DNA of 39,482 bases from Caccoplasma intestinavium (GCA_018715885.1 DVKT01000077.1:1-39482), one strand, 5' to 3'; counted from the first letter of the stretch, positions 1-7,736 are shown. Notes: generated by a model not told the origin, from the sequence alone. Program-made: numbers and translations.

Positions 1-31
1 GGGGCTATTTCTTGAAACTGATCGACAGCGA

Positions 32-1051
32 TTACCGGACAATGATTTTTCCATTGTCCACTATTCGTCCGTTCTCTTCGAGCGTGAAATTGTACATGCC
101 TGAACGGAAACGGCCTCCGTCGACCGATACGTTGTTCTTCCCGGCTTCTACGGTACGGCTGTCGACGATCCGTCCTGCTGCATCGGATATGTACAGATGC
201 CGCAAGGTATTACCGCCAGCCGCATTCAACTCTATGGTGATGGCGTCGCTTGGCCCGGCGAGGGTGGGGAACACTTTCATGGATCCCGTGTTTTGTACCG
301 TTTTTAATCCGGTGGATTCTTTATCGATAAGATAGAGAGCACTTTCGGTATACAAATAGTACTTTCCATGCCATTTATAAATATACGCATAACTATCTTT
401 GGCATCTATCTGCCAAAGGATTTTTCCCCCTTCCGACTCACACGCTATTTTGGAAATTTCCGTATGGTAGTAAGTGATTCGTTCATCGATCATACCGTCT
501 CCGTCCCGGTCGTGTTCTTGGGTCGAACCTTTCACAAGTTCATAATATGCGCATAAATATTCGTATTTATCGTCGGTATTGAATAGATTTTGAGTCAAAT
601 CAAAACCCGATTCCATTTCATGACCATCGTCCATATCATAAAACCCCTCTATGGATAGAAACCTTTTCGATCGATAGATATTTCCATTACTTTCTTTACG
701 TTCCGTCCATTCCCCGGTATATCCTCCACCCTCAGGTGTATCGACATATTTCCGTTCCTCATAAAGAGTGTAGAGCTGTAACGCTTCGCCCGAGTTGAAA
801 GAAATTGTTTTCCCTGCTGGACGAAAATTTTCGTCCAGCAGGGAAAGAGAAGTATTTCCATTCTCTTCCACACATTCCCAACATTGGGATTGGCCGGCAG
901 CGGTAAAAATTTTCGGTACGAACGAAATATCTCGATAGATTTCATTTTTAGAATCATAAATACCCTGATAAACAGGTGTCAAAGACTGTGCAAAAACTGT
1001 CCCGGCAAAGCTACCTGCCACAAGCAGAGATAAAAAAAGATGCTTTTTCAT
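32..1051 (-). CDS. Secreted protein with T9SS C-terminal sorting domain
   Basis: A 339-residue exported protein of unknown function. It begins MKKHLFLSLLVAGSFAG, a clear signal peptide. The last 70 or so residues show the beta-sandwich pattern of a type A T9SS sorting domain: LYISDAAGRIVDSRTV, then GRFRSGMYNFTLEENG, ending KIIVR. Such domains direct proteins through the type IX secretion system to the surface or medium. A DRDGDGMIDE stretch mid-protein resembles a calcium-binding DxDxDG loop. The frame is open for 13 more codons upstream to position 1090, but the -7 promoter element at 1088-1095 lies there, so the start at 1051 is preferred. It is divergent from the GH43 gene. No catalytic motif was recognised. 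Export and sorting are well supported; function is unknown. Confidence 0.85.
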   Translation of the reverse strand: MKKHLFLSLLVAGSFAGTVFAQSLTPVYQGIYDSKNEIYRDISFVPKIFTAAGQSQCWECVEENGNTSLSLLDENFRPAGKTISFNSGEALQLYTLYEERKYVDTPEGGGYTGEWTERKESNGNIYRSKRFLSIEGFYDMDDGHEMESGFDLTQNLFNTDDKYEYLCAYYELVKGSTQEHDRDGDGMIDERITYYHTEISKIACESEGGKILWQIDAKDSYAYIYKWHGKYYLYTESALYLIDKESTGLKTVQNTGSMKVFPTLAGPSDAITIELNAAGGNTLRHLYISDAAGRIVDSRTVEAGKNNVSVDGGRFRSGMYNFTLEENGRIVDNGKIIVR

Positions 1052-1087
1052 ACAATGATTTTTTTGTGTAGTAAATATTTTAATGAG

Positions 1088-1095
1088 CAAAGATA
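1088..1095 (-). promoter_or_regulatory. Bacteroidota -7 promoter element
   Basis: TATCTTTG on the minus strand matches the Bacteroidota -7 consensus TAnnTTTG. It lies about 36 nt upstream of the MKKHLF start, supporting that start. No convincing -33 TTTG was seen. Confidence 0.5.
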
Positions 1096-1212
1096 TAATT
1101 TAATTATGGAATTACAGTTTTTATCATAAAAATTTTAGTAAAAATAAAGAATAGAGATTTAGATGAAACAGGAAAAAACAGCGTAAAAGTTTTCGGATAG
1201 AAGGAAAAAAAG

Positions 1213-1220
1213 TATATTTG
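1213..1220 (+). promoter_or_regulatory. Bacteroidota -7 promoter element for GH43 gene
   Basis: TATATTTG matches TAnnTTTG. A T-rich TTTTCG at 1190-1195 sits at about the distance expected for a -33 element. The box ends 30 nt before the GH43 ATG and forms a divergent promoter pair with the element at 1088-1095. Confidence 0.55.
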
Positions 1221-1250
1221 TTCTCGACCGATAAAACAAAAAAGAATATC

Positions 1251-2804
1251 ATGAAAAAGTATCTGCTTGCTATATTGTTTCTGCTTGCAACAACGTATGC
1301 TTCCGCCCAGCAGACAACCGCTTGGGGAGACCAGGGTAACGGCACTTATGTGAATCCTATTCTCAATGCCGACTATTCCGATCCCGATGTAATACGGGTG
1401 GGAGAAAAATACTATATGGTTTGTTCGGATTTCCATTACATAGGTATGCCCGTTTTGGAGTCGACCGATATGGTCAATTGGACAATCATCAGCCAAGTAT
1501 ATAACCGATTCGATTACCCTAAATGGGATACCAACGAGCGTTTTGCCGGCGGATCGTGGGCTCCGGCCATACGTTACCACGACGGGAAATTCTGGGTCTT
1601 TTTCTGCACACCGCATGAAGGCTTGTTCATGAGTACGGCTACCGATCCGCATGGCCCGTGGTCTCCGCTGCATTGCGTAAAAAAGGTAAAGAAATGGGAA
1701 GACCCTTGTCCTTTCTGGGACGAAGACGGGCAAGCCTATCTCGGGCGCAGCAAGCATGGAGCGGGTCCCATTATCATACATAAAATGAGCCCCGACGGCC
1801 GGGAACTGCTCGATGACGGTTTTACCGTATATACCGGTCCTGTCGCCGAAGGAACCAAAATCTACAAACGTGACGGTTATTATTACCTGAGTATTCCCGA
1901 AGGCGGTGTAAAAGGCGGGTGGCAGACCATACTTCGTTCACGTAATATTTACGGCCCGTATGAGAAAAAAGTGGTGATGGAGCAGGGTAGCACCGACATA
2001 AATGGCCCTCATCAGGGGGCTTTGGTCGATACGCCCGACGGGGAGTGGTGGTTCTATCATTTTCAGTTTGTCGATCCGATAGGTCGTGTCGTGCATTTGC
2101 AACCCGCCCATTGGAAAGACGGTTGGCCGGTCATCGGTGTGGACATTGACATGAACGGTATCGGAGAACCGGTGCGCACATGGACGAAACCGCAAGTTGC
2201 CGCAGCCGCCATCACTCGTCCGCAGAGCGATGACGATTTCTCGTCGCCAAGCCTCGGTGTACAATGGCAATACAATCATAATCCACGTCCCGAATGCGTA
2301 TCGCTTACCGACAGGAAAGGCTGGTTGCGTCTCGTGGCTTTACAGGCCGACAGCTTAAAGGTATCGCACAATATGCTTTCGCAAAAAACGATGGGATACC
2401 ATTCCGAAGCAACGACCCGCCTTGATGTTTCCCGCATGACCGACGGACAACGAGCCGGTATGCTTTGCACAGGGAATCTTTTCAACGGTATAGGTGTCAT
2501 GTGCCGGGAGGGAAAACGTTTCCTTTATCTGGAACAAAACGGCCGTACTGAGCAGATAAAATCCATCAACGATAAAATCGTTTACTTACGGGCTGTTATC
2601 GATTATCCGGCTAATGAACATCGGCTTTATTACAGTACCGACGGTAAACGCTATATCGAAGCGGGAAAGCCTTATTCCCTTAAATTCGGTAGTTGGAAGG
2701 GAACCCGCATAGGGGTTTATAGTTATAACACCAAAGCCGACGGCGGCATAGCCGATTTCGATTTCTTTACTTATGTTACCGACGGGCCGGGAACTGCTCG
2801 ATGA
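1251..2804 (+). CDS. Glycoside hydrolase family 43 protein (beta-xylosidase/arabinofuranosidase type)
   Basis: A 517-residue secreted glycosidase, probably acting on xylan or arabinose-containing side chains. A signal peptide (MKKYLLAILFLLATTYASAQ) precedes a five-bladed GH43 propeller. The expected catalytic residues are visible: base Asp44 in YSDPDV, pKa-modulating Asp151 in WEDPCPF, and acid Glu200 in VAEGTKIY. The C-terminal part (roughly residues 330-517, ending IADFDFFTYV) looks like the beta-sandwich that accompanies many GH43 xylosidases. The ATG at 1251 is chosen because upstream in-frame codons lie over or before the promoter. No SusC/SusD pair, regulator or other glycosidase is adjacent, so this is an orphan enzyme rather than part of a visible polysaccharide utilisation locus. 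The family is secure; exact substrate is inference. Confidence 0.93.
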   Translation: MKKYLLAILFLLATTYASAQQTTAWGDQGNGTYVNPILNADYSDPDVIRVGEKYYMVCSDFHYIGMPVLESTDMVNWTIISQVYNRFDYPKWDTNERFAGGSWAPAIRYHDGKFWVFFCTPHEGLFMSTATDPHGPWSPLHCVKKVKKWEDPCPFWDEDGQAYLGRSKHGAGPIIIHKMSPDGRELLDDGFTVYTGPVAEGTKIYKRDGYYYLSIPEGGVKGGWQTILRSRNIYGPYEKKVVMEQGSTDINGPHQGALVDTPDGEWWFYHFQFVDPIGRVVHLQPAHWKDGWPVIGVDIDMNGIGEPVRTWTKPQVAAAAITRPQSDDDFSSPSLGVQWQYNHNPRPECVSLTDRKGWLRLVALQADSLKVSHNMLSQKTMGYHSEATTRLDVSRMTDGQRAGMLCTGNLFNGIGVMCREGKRFLYLEQNGRTEQIKSINDKIVYLRAVIDYPANEHRLYYSTDGKRYIEAGKPYSLKFGSWKGTRIGVYSYNTKADGGIADFDFFTYVTDGPGTAR

Positions 2805-2986
2805 AGCATTTTCCCGCCGAAAGAGAGTAGATGTAGTTTTCCTATCGTTCCGAACGACAGTTGAACCCCGAATTACCCTTTTGTGGATTGGTATTCTGAA
2901 CGAAGCAAAGTGATGTGAAGAATAACAGGAACTTTGAAAGCAGCACTCTCTGTTATTCCAAGCACACGAGAGGAATTCCCTTATTT

Positions 2987-3053
2987 TGTCATTCCGAGTA
3001 TATACGAGGAACTCATCATTTGGTAGAGATGCTTTACTGACGCTTATCATGAC
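2987..3053. repeat. Palindromic repeat unit 1 (degenerate)
   Basis: About 67 bp starting TGTCATTCCGAG and ending ATCATGACA. It has the outer inverted ends of the family (TGTCATTC / GAATGACA), but the right half has decayed. Confidence 0.5.
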
Positions 3054-3060
3054 ATTATTA

Positions 3061-3144
3061 TCATTCCGAAGCGTTAGCGCAGGAATCTCGTGTTACTGTC
3101 GTTTGGACGGAGATTCTTCCTCCCTTGCGGTCGTCAGAATGACA
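3061..3144. repeat. Palindromic repeat unit 2
   Basis: About 84 bp running from TCATTCCGAAGCGTTAGCG to CAGAATGACA. Nested inverted pairs are visible: outer TCATTC/GAATGA and inner GAATCTC/GAGATTC. Its left half nearly matches the unit at 28683, and its right half nearly matches the unit at 28580. Confidence 0.8.
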
Positions 3145-3148
3145 TACT

Positions 3149-3235
3149 TGTCATCTCGAACGTAAGGGAGAGATCTCACAATAGGCTCACTTGACGGGAG
3201 ATTTTTCACTTCACTGCGTTCCGTTCAGAATGACA
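3149..3235. repeat. Palindromic repeat unit 3
   Basis: About 87 bp starting TGTCATCTCGAACG and ending TTCAGAATGACA, four bases after unit 2. The inner pair is GAGATCTC / GGGAGATTTTTC. It is slightly diverged from the consensus in the left arm. Confidence 0.75.
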
Positions 3236-3241
3236 GCCAAA

Positions 3242-3325
3242 TGTCATTCCGAGCGAGGGCGATAGCCCACAAGGAATCTATCATTCAGTGGGAAATTCTT
3301 CGGCGCTTCGCGTCTCAGAATGACA
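3242..3325. repeat. Palindromic repeat unit 4
   Basis: About 84 bp from TGTCATTCCGAGCGAGGGCG to CTCAGAATGACA, six bases after unit 3. The outer arms are perfect 8-mers (TGTCATTC/GAATGACA), with inner AGGAATCT and AAATTCTTC. Confidence 0.8.
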
Positions 3326-3369
3326 GAGTTTTTGAAAATGTGCCCAACAAGATAACCATCTTTCAAAAT

Positions 3370-4938
3370 TCAGTTTTCGCGAGGATAATCGATCGTGTAG
3401 TGCAGCCCGCGGCTCTCTTTGCGCTCCATTGCTTGCCGGGTAATGAGATACCCTACATTTATCATATTACGCAACTCACAAATCTCACGCGATGCCTTGC
3501 TGCGTTTGAACAGGCTCTCGGTTTCCTCATAAAGAATATCGAGCCGGTTCCACGCCCGGGTAAGACGCACATTACTACGCACGATACCCACATACGACTC
3601 CATGATCTGATTTACCTCTTTCATGCTCTGGGTGATGAGAATACGTTCCTCGTTGGTAATGGTTCCCTCATCGTTCCACTCGGGAATATCGGTATTGAAG
3701 TCGTAACGGTCGAGTACGTTCAAGGCATGTCGGGCAGCGGCATCGGCATACACAATGGCTTCGATAAGCGAATTGGAAGCCAAGCGGTTTCCACCATGTA
3801 ACCCTGTACAAGAACACTCGCCGAGGGCATAAAGTCGCCTGATGCTCGATTGTCCGTCGAGGTCCACTTTGATGCCTCCGCACAGATAATGGGCAGCCGG
3901 AGCAACAGGAATATAATCTTTGGTAATATCTATGCCTATACCCAAACAGTGCTTGTAAATATTGGGGAAATGGCGCTTCGTTTCTTCGGGATCTTTATGT
4001 GTAACATCGAGATACACATGGTCTTCGCCCCGCTGTTTCATTTCGCTGTCGATAGCTCTCGCCACGATGTCGCGCGGAGCGAGCGAAAGACGCGGGTCGT
4101 ATTTCTGCATGAATTCTTCCCCGGCCAGATTGCGCAATACCGCTCCGTAACCACGCATGGCCTCGGTAATAAGGAAACTGGGGCGGTCGCCGGGATGATA
4201 AAGCGCCGTAGGGTGGAATTGTATAAATTCCATATCTTTCACGGCACCTTTGGCACGATATACCATAGCGATACCGTCGCCGGTAGCAACCAATGGGTTG
4301 GTCGTATTGCGATATACCGCTTCACAACCGCCCGTAGCCATGACCGTAACTTTCGACAAAAAAGTATCTACCTCGCCCGAGTCTTCGTTCAACACGTATG
4401 CACCGAAACACTTGATACCCGGCGTATGTCGGGTTACGATGATTCCCAAGTGATGTTGAGTGATGATCTCGACCGCAAAATGGTTTTTAAATACCGTGAT
4501 GTTCGGGTGCCGTTTTACCGCCTCTATAAGGCTGGTTTGTATCTCTGCTCCCGTATTGTCCTTATGGTGCAGGATACGGAACTCGGAATGGCCGCCTTCG
4601 CGGTGCAGGTCGAATTCGCCGTTCTCGTTCTTGTCGAAATGCACGCCCCAGTCGATCAGTTGTCTGATCTGTTCCGGAGCCTCACGTACCACCTTTTCTA
4701 CGGCTTGCCGGTCGCTGATCCAGTCGCCGGCTATCATCGTATCTTCGATGTGTTTTTCAAAATTATCTACGGCAAGATTGGTTACCGAGGCAATGCCGCC
4801 TTGCGCAAAATAGGTATTTGCCTCTTCGAGGCCGGCTTTGCAAATAAGAGCGACTTTCCCTTTATGCGCCACTTTCAGGGCAAAGCTCATTCCTGCAATG
4901 CCCGATCCGATCACTAAAAAATCGTATTTATATACCAT
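3370..4938 (-). CDS. nadB: L-aspartate oxidase
   Basis: L-aspartate oxidase oxidises L-aspartate to iminoaspartate with FAD, the first step of de novo NAD synthesis; quinolinate synthase then uses the product. The 522-residue protein is full length for the family. The N-terminal FAD-binding motif is VIGSGIAGM (from about residue 9), followed by the family block TYFAQGGIASV. HREGGHS, EFIQFHPTALY, RGYGAVLRN, and the near C-terminal LYALGECSCTGLHGGNRLASNSL are all characteristic of the NadB/SdhA flavoprotein fold and its active site. The start MVYKYDFLVIGSG is standard. Its partner nadA is on the other strand about 9 kb away, and nadC was not seen. It ends against the repeat array, with no clear terminator hairpin of its own. 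Confidence 0.96.
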   Translation of the reverse strand: MVYKYDFLVIGSGIAGMSFALKVAHKGKVALICKAGLEEANTYFAQGGIASVTNLAVDNFEKHIEDTMIAGDWISDRQAVEKVVREAPEQIRQLIDWGVHFDKNENGEFDLHREGGHSEFRILHHKDNTGAEIQTSLIEAVKRHPNITVFKNHFAVEIITQHHLGIIVTRHTPGIKCFGAYVLNEDSGEVDTFLSKVTVMATGGCEAVYRNTTNPLVATGDGIAMVYRAKGAVKDMEFIQFHPTALYHPGDRPSFLITEAMRGYGAVLRNLAGEEFMQKYDPRLSLAPRDIVARAIDSEMKQRGEDHVYLDVTHKDPEETKRHFPNIYKHCLGIGIDITKDYIPVAPAAHYLCGGIKVDLDGQSSIRRLYALGECSCTGLHGGNRLASNSLIEAIVYADAAARHALNVLDRYDFNTDIPEWNDEGTITNEERILITQSMKEVNQIMESYVGIVRSNVRLTRAWNRLDILYEETESLFKRSKASREICELRNMINVGYLITRQAMERKESRGLHYTIDYPREN

Positions 4939-4981
4939 AACTCTCTTTCTGCCTCCGGTATTTATTCCGGTATTCTATCGG

Positions 4982-4989
4982 CAAATATA
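4982..4989 (-). promoter_or_regulatory. Bacteroidota -7 element for nadB
   Basis: TATATTTG on the minus strand lies about 43 nt upstream of the nadB ATG and matches TAnnTTTG. The -33 element is not clear. Confidence 0.45.
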
Positions 4990-5131
4990 CAGATTTATAT
5001 TTAACAATGTTTCGAGCTTTCTATTATTTCATATTCTTTCTCAAAAAGCAATACAGAGACAAACGCGAAAATTTATTTCTTTTTCACAAGATCTTTTCCG
5101 TATTCGTTTTTTCTGTATATAGAGATTACCG

Positions 5132-5139
5132 TATCTTTG
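5132..5139 (+). promoter_or_regulatory. Bacteroidota -7 element for PH-domain gene
   Basis: TATCTTTG is followed 15 nt later by the ATG at 5155. A T-run at 5107-5112 sits near the -33 position. The predicted transcript would have a leader of only about 10 nt. Confidence 0.55.
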
Positions 5140-5154
5140 GAAAAACTACACAGC

Positions 5155-5577
5155 ATGCGCACGTTCAAGTCTCAAATCGACGGTATCATATTCTATCCGC
5201 AACTGGTTGCAGCCACCTCTGTAATGCTTTACTCCTTATGGGTGGGATATGTCGTCTTGTGGATATTGTCGATGCTGTGGGCTGTATTCCTCATCGCTAA
5301 AATCATCGGCACGGAATATGTGATTCTCGACGATGGTACGCTTTGTCTTCGGTCGGGCTACCTCTCTTCCCGTCGTATCGCGGTAACCGAAATCAAAAGC
5401 ATTTGCACGAGACAGAATAACAAAGCTATTTTCTCTTCCTATGTATTATCCCGTCGGAACGTCATGTTGTGCCTCAGTAACGACAAGCGACCTATACGCC
5501 TATCTCCTAAGGAAAGCGAGGCTTTCGTGAGCGAACTACTCCGCCGTAATCCTCATATCGAAATCATCGACAAATAA
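5155..5577 (+). CDS. Small membrane protein with bacterial PH-like domain
   Basis: A 140-residue protein of unknown cellular role. A hydrophobic region at about residues 16-50 forms two closely spaced membrane segments. It is followed by a compact beta-rich domain (YVILDDGTLCLRSGYLSSRRIAVTEIKSI) typical of the bacterial PH-like fold, where an 'intermediate' strand pattern reads out a membrane-proximal surface. The frame is open to a TTG at 5137, but that codon overlaps the promoter box, so the ATG at 5155 is chosen. It is convergent with the CNNM/CBS gene and the two share a terminator hairpin. Fold assignment is by sequence pattern only; no partner is evident. Confidence 0.7.
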   Translation: MRTFKSQIDGIIFYPQLVAATSVMLYSLWVGYVVLWILSMLWAVFLIAKIIGTEYVILDDGTLCLRSGYLSSRRIAVTEIKSICTRQNNKAIFSSYVLSRRNVMLCLSNDKRPIRLSPKESEAFVSELLRRNPHIEIIDK

Positions 5578-5578
5578 A

Positions 5579-5607
5579 ACGGCCTGCACACATTTGTGGC
5601 AGGCCGT
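5579..5607. terminator. Bidirectional terminator hairpin
   Basis: ACGGCCTGC and GCAGGCCGT form a 9-bp stem, extended by CACA/TGTG, between the convergent PH-domain and CNNM genes. TCTTTAAAA follows on the plus side and a T-rich stretch follows on the minus strand. Confidence 0.8.
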
Positions 5608-5629
5608 CTTTAAAACACGGTTGTTGCCG

Positions 5630-6673
5630 CTACATCTCCTTGTAGCGTTCCATGCGGGCGTTCCAACGGTCGCGGGCAAGTTGTTGCATATCGACGACCG
5701 TATCGGTTTCGTCGATGATTTCAAGACCGAATATCGTCTCCACGACATCTTCCATCGTGATGATTCCGCGGAAACAACCGTATTCGTCGACGATAAGAGC
5801 GATCTGCTCTTTATGTTCAAGGAGTTTTTCCCATACGGTCGATACCGATTTATTTTCGGAAAAATACGGTATGGGGCGACGTATATCTTTGAGTTTCATA
5901 TCGAACTTGTCTTCGGTCAGATTTTCGAGTACCGTGCGGCGCAGCACATATCCGGTAATATAATCCTTATTGTCTCCATAGACCGGAATGCGGGAATAGA
6001 AGCGGTACGATTTCTCATTGTAAAAATCCCGCAAAGTCATCTCTTCCGGCGCCACGGCCGTTACCACACGAGGTGTCATCACTTCTTTTACCTTCACATT
6101 GTTGAGACGGATAAGATTCTGTATCACTTTATTTTCTTTCGACTCGAAAACACCTTCTTCCTCACCCATCGTAAGCATGGCCGATACTTCTTCCCGGCTC
6201 ACCGAAACCTCTTTTTCTTTGGGTGAAAAAATACGGGTAATTAACTCGGACAGTAGCACCAGAGGATAGCAGATGTAGACGAATACCCGTATGACCTGCG
6301 CCGAAAAAAGCGCCAATCGCCGCCAATACGAAGCACCGATCGTCTTGGGTATAATCTCGGAAAGCACCAGAATGAGTATCGTAAGTATAGCCGATATGAT
6401 ACCGAAATAGGCCTGACCGAATATTTTTACCGCCTCGGCTCCTACTCCCGCCGCTCCTATGGTGTGTGCAATGGTATTGAGCGAAAGAATCGCAGAAATG
6501 GGTTTATCTATATTCTGTTTGTATTTCTTCAACAAGAGAGCCGATTTACCGCCCCCTTCCTGCTCTTTCATCGTAATAAACGACATCGGTGTCGAAAGCA
6601 ACACGGCTTCCAGTACCGAACATGTAAACGATATACCTAATGCCATGAAAAGGTATAATAACATTAATCCCAT
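5630..6673 (-). CDS. CNNM (DUF21) membrane protein with CBS pair, CorC/HlyC-like
   Basis: A 347-residue inner-membrane protein of the CNNM/CorC group, linked in other bacteria to magnesium or cobalt homeostasis. The N-terminal half (about residues 1-165) has four hydrophobic segments with the CNNM signatures SVLEAVLLSTP, LSLNTIAHTIGAAGVGAEA and LILVLSEIIPKTIGA. A CBS pair follows (about 185-325), with VKEVMTPRVVTAVAP, YSRIPVYGDNKDYITGYVL and ALIVDEYGCFRGIITMEDVVETIFG. The protein stops shortly after the second CBS domain, so the C-terminal CorC_HlyC domain of about 80 residues present in many relatives is missing; such short forms do exist naturally. It shares a terminator with the convergent PH gene. 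An AT-rich hairpin lies just upstream in its likely leader. Confidence 0.88.
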   Translation of the reverse strand: MGLMLLYLFMALGISFTCSVLEAVLLSTPMSFITMKEQEGGGKSALLLKKYKQNIDKPISAILSLNTIAHTIGAAGVGAEAVKIFGQAYFGIISAILTILILVLSEIIPKTIGASYWRRLALFSAQVIRVFVYICYPLVLLSELITRIFSPKEKEVSVSREEVSAMLTMGEEEGVFESKENKVIQNLIRLNNVKVKEVMTPRVVTAVAPEEMTLRDFYNEKSYRFYSRIPVYGDNKDYITGYVLRRTVLENLTEDKFDMKLKDIRRPIPYFSENKSVSTVWEKLLEHKEQIALIVDEYGCFRGIITMEDVVETIFGLEIIDETDTVVDMQQLARDRWNARMERYKEM

Positions 6674-6984
6674 AATTTCTTAAAATGTAAAATTCTGATT
6701 TTTATTAGTACCCTGTTTATAATCTCTTTTCTCATTATAAATAGGTACTAAATACGCATGCAGAAAAAAACGTTACGACAACATGGCGTTGTACATACGC
6801 CTCCGATACTTTGCGGTATCAGATATTCAGAAAATGCGGTATGTGAACAACCAGGTTCGAAAGCAAAATATTTTTTCGGTTACAAGAGCAAATATACAGA
6901 TTTTTCTATAATTGCTATTATCCGGCACAAAAATTCTTGCAAATTATTCCTCTTTTGTCATTTTACACGACATAGAATATATTT
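6674..6984. other. Spacer upstream of CNNM gene, no gene seen
   Basis: This 311-bp AT-rich spacer contains the hairpin at 6705-6751 and a possible minus-strand -7 element (TATATTTG at 6889-6896) that lacks a well-placed -33 box. A plus-strand frame from 6758 is open, but it shows no recognisable content and runs into the opposite-strand lipoprotein gene, so it is not called. Confidence 0.5.
6705..6751. repeat. AT-rich inverted repeat (hairpin)
   Basis: TTAGTACC at 6705-6712 pairs with GGTACTAA at 6744-6751. After a one-base bulge, TGTTTATAAT (6714-6723) pairs with ATTATAAATA (6734-6743) with one mismatch; the loop is about 10 nt. It sits about 30-80 nt upstream of the CNNM start and could be a leader structure or a protein-binding site. 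Confidence 0.6.
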
Positions 6985-7602
6985 TCAATTCTTGTATTTC
7001 CGATTGAGCTCATCGAAATCCCGTGCCAACGATTCATGCACTTCATCGAATAAATCATGATTCATAAATAAACTGCCGACATTCTTCATTTCATAATTCA
7101 CTTTACCTTTTGCTCCAAGAGTATTGAAATTTTTTACCGTTTGAAGCATGGATCGATAATTCTCTTCCGGTATTCCCATCTCGACAGCCTGCATCTCTCC
7201 AAGCGAAAAAACAATACTGTCTCCAAATACCAAATAATCGCTCATCACGACATCGGGTATCGACCATGCTTCATAGAACGAAAGAATATTCCCTCTCTGT
7301 TCTTCGGGCAACTTATCCAAATAAGTATTGATAAGACTTACATAATCCGATACATAAGACACATATATATCGGGAAGATTCTCTCTGTCTTCTTTTTCAA
7401 GAGAAGGAAGCGACAGTTTTCCATCTTTTACAATCGGTTGGAGAAGCATACCGTAATAGATTCTCTCTTTCTGTAAGGATACAGACGATTGCGGATCATA
7501 CCGATATGAAAAAATCTCAACCGCATTTCTCGCCTCTCTACCACAAGAAAATACTATTGCCAACAAGCAAATGGTTAAAACAAAATTTCTGCACGCTATC
7601 AT
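6985..7602 (-). CDS. Hypothetical lipoprotein
   Basis: A 205-residue putative lipoprotein of unknown function. The N terminus MIACRNFVLTICLLAIVFSCG gives a signal peptide II with lipobox VFSC and lipidated Cys20. The mature part is soluble and mostly helical by composition, with no catalytic motif recognised. Two starts are possible: ATG at 7611, almost directly after the promoter box, or ATG at 7602. The latter is preferred because it leaves a short leader. It is divergent from the lipoprotein/M6 protease unit. Short Bacteroidales lipoproteins of this kind are usually lineage-specific; no role is proposed. Confidence 0.75.
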   Translation of the reverse strand: MIACRNFVLTICLLAIVFSCGREARNAVEIFSYRYDPQSSVSLQKERIYYGMLLQPIVKDGKLSLPSLEKEDRENLPDIYVSYVSDYVSLINTYLDKLPEEQRGNILSFYEAWSIPDVVMSDYLVFGDSIVFSLGEMQAVEMGIPEENYRSMLQTVKNFNTLGAKGKVNYEMKNVGSLFMNHDLFDEVHESLARDFDELNRKYKN

Positions 7603-7621
7603 AACAAACATATATGTTGAA

Positions 7622-7629
7622 CAAATATA
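7622..7629 (-). promoter_or_regulatory. Bacteroidota -7 element
   Basis: TATATTTG on the minus strand, 20 nt upstream of the preferred lipoprotein start at 7602. Confidence 0.45.
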
Positions 7630-7728
7630 ATAATATTTAGTGTAATAAACATCTCCTACCTGTCAAGTAAAATAATTCTTTTTTCTAAAAAATTCTGTCT
7701 AAAATATTTCAAATATATAATTAATATA

Positions 7729-7736
7729 TATCTTTG
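7729..7736 (+). promoter_or_regulatory. Bacteroidota -7 element for lipoprotein/M6 protease unit
   Basis: TATCTTTG matches TAnnTTTG, with TTTC at 7707-7710 at roughly the -33 distance. The box ends 34 nt before the lipoprotein ATG. It is the only clear promoter for the two-gene unit. Confidence 0.55.

Larger units (their letters stand above)
2805..3369. other. Repeat-rich convergent spacer between GH43 and nadB
   Basis: This 565-bp spacer lies between two convergent genes. Its left part (about 2840-2980) holds degraded fragments of the palindromic repeat family, such as ATCGTTCCGAACGACAG at 2844-2860 and TATTCTGAACGAAG near 2892. The right part holds four recognisable units listed separately. 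No credible gene was seen; frames reading through it have no recognisable content. Confidence 0.7.

Noticed and set aside
2987..3325. CRISPR array
   Set aside because: Units are about 85 bp nested palindromes only 4-7 bp apart, with no short identical repeats separated by unique spacers and no cas genes.
2987..3325. Insertion sequence ends
   Set aside because: Inverted ends are present, but units are far too short for a transposase and none is nearby; treated as non-autonomous repeats.
3241..3801. 186-codon plus-strand frame starting in the repeat array
   Set aside because: It begins in a palindromic repeat and then runs antisense through the nadB 3' end; no coding signature.
3850..4917. 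355-codon open frame on the plus strand inside nadB
   Set aside because: Antisense shadow of nadB with no family resemblance or promoter.
6758..7060. 100-codon plus-strand frame upstream of the CNNM gene
   Set aside because: No recognisable domain or promoter, and it overlaps the 3' end of the opposite lipoprotein gene.
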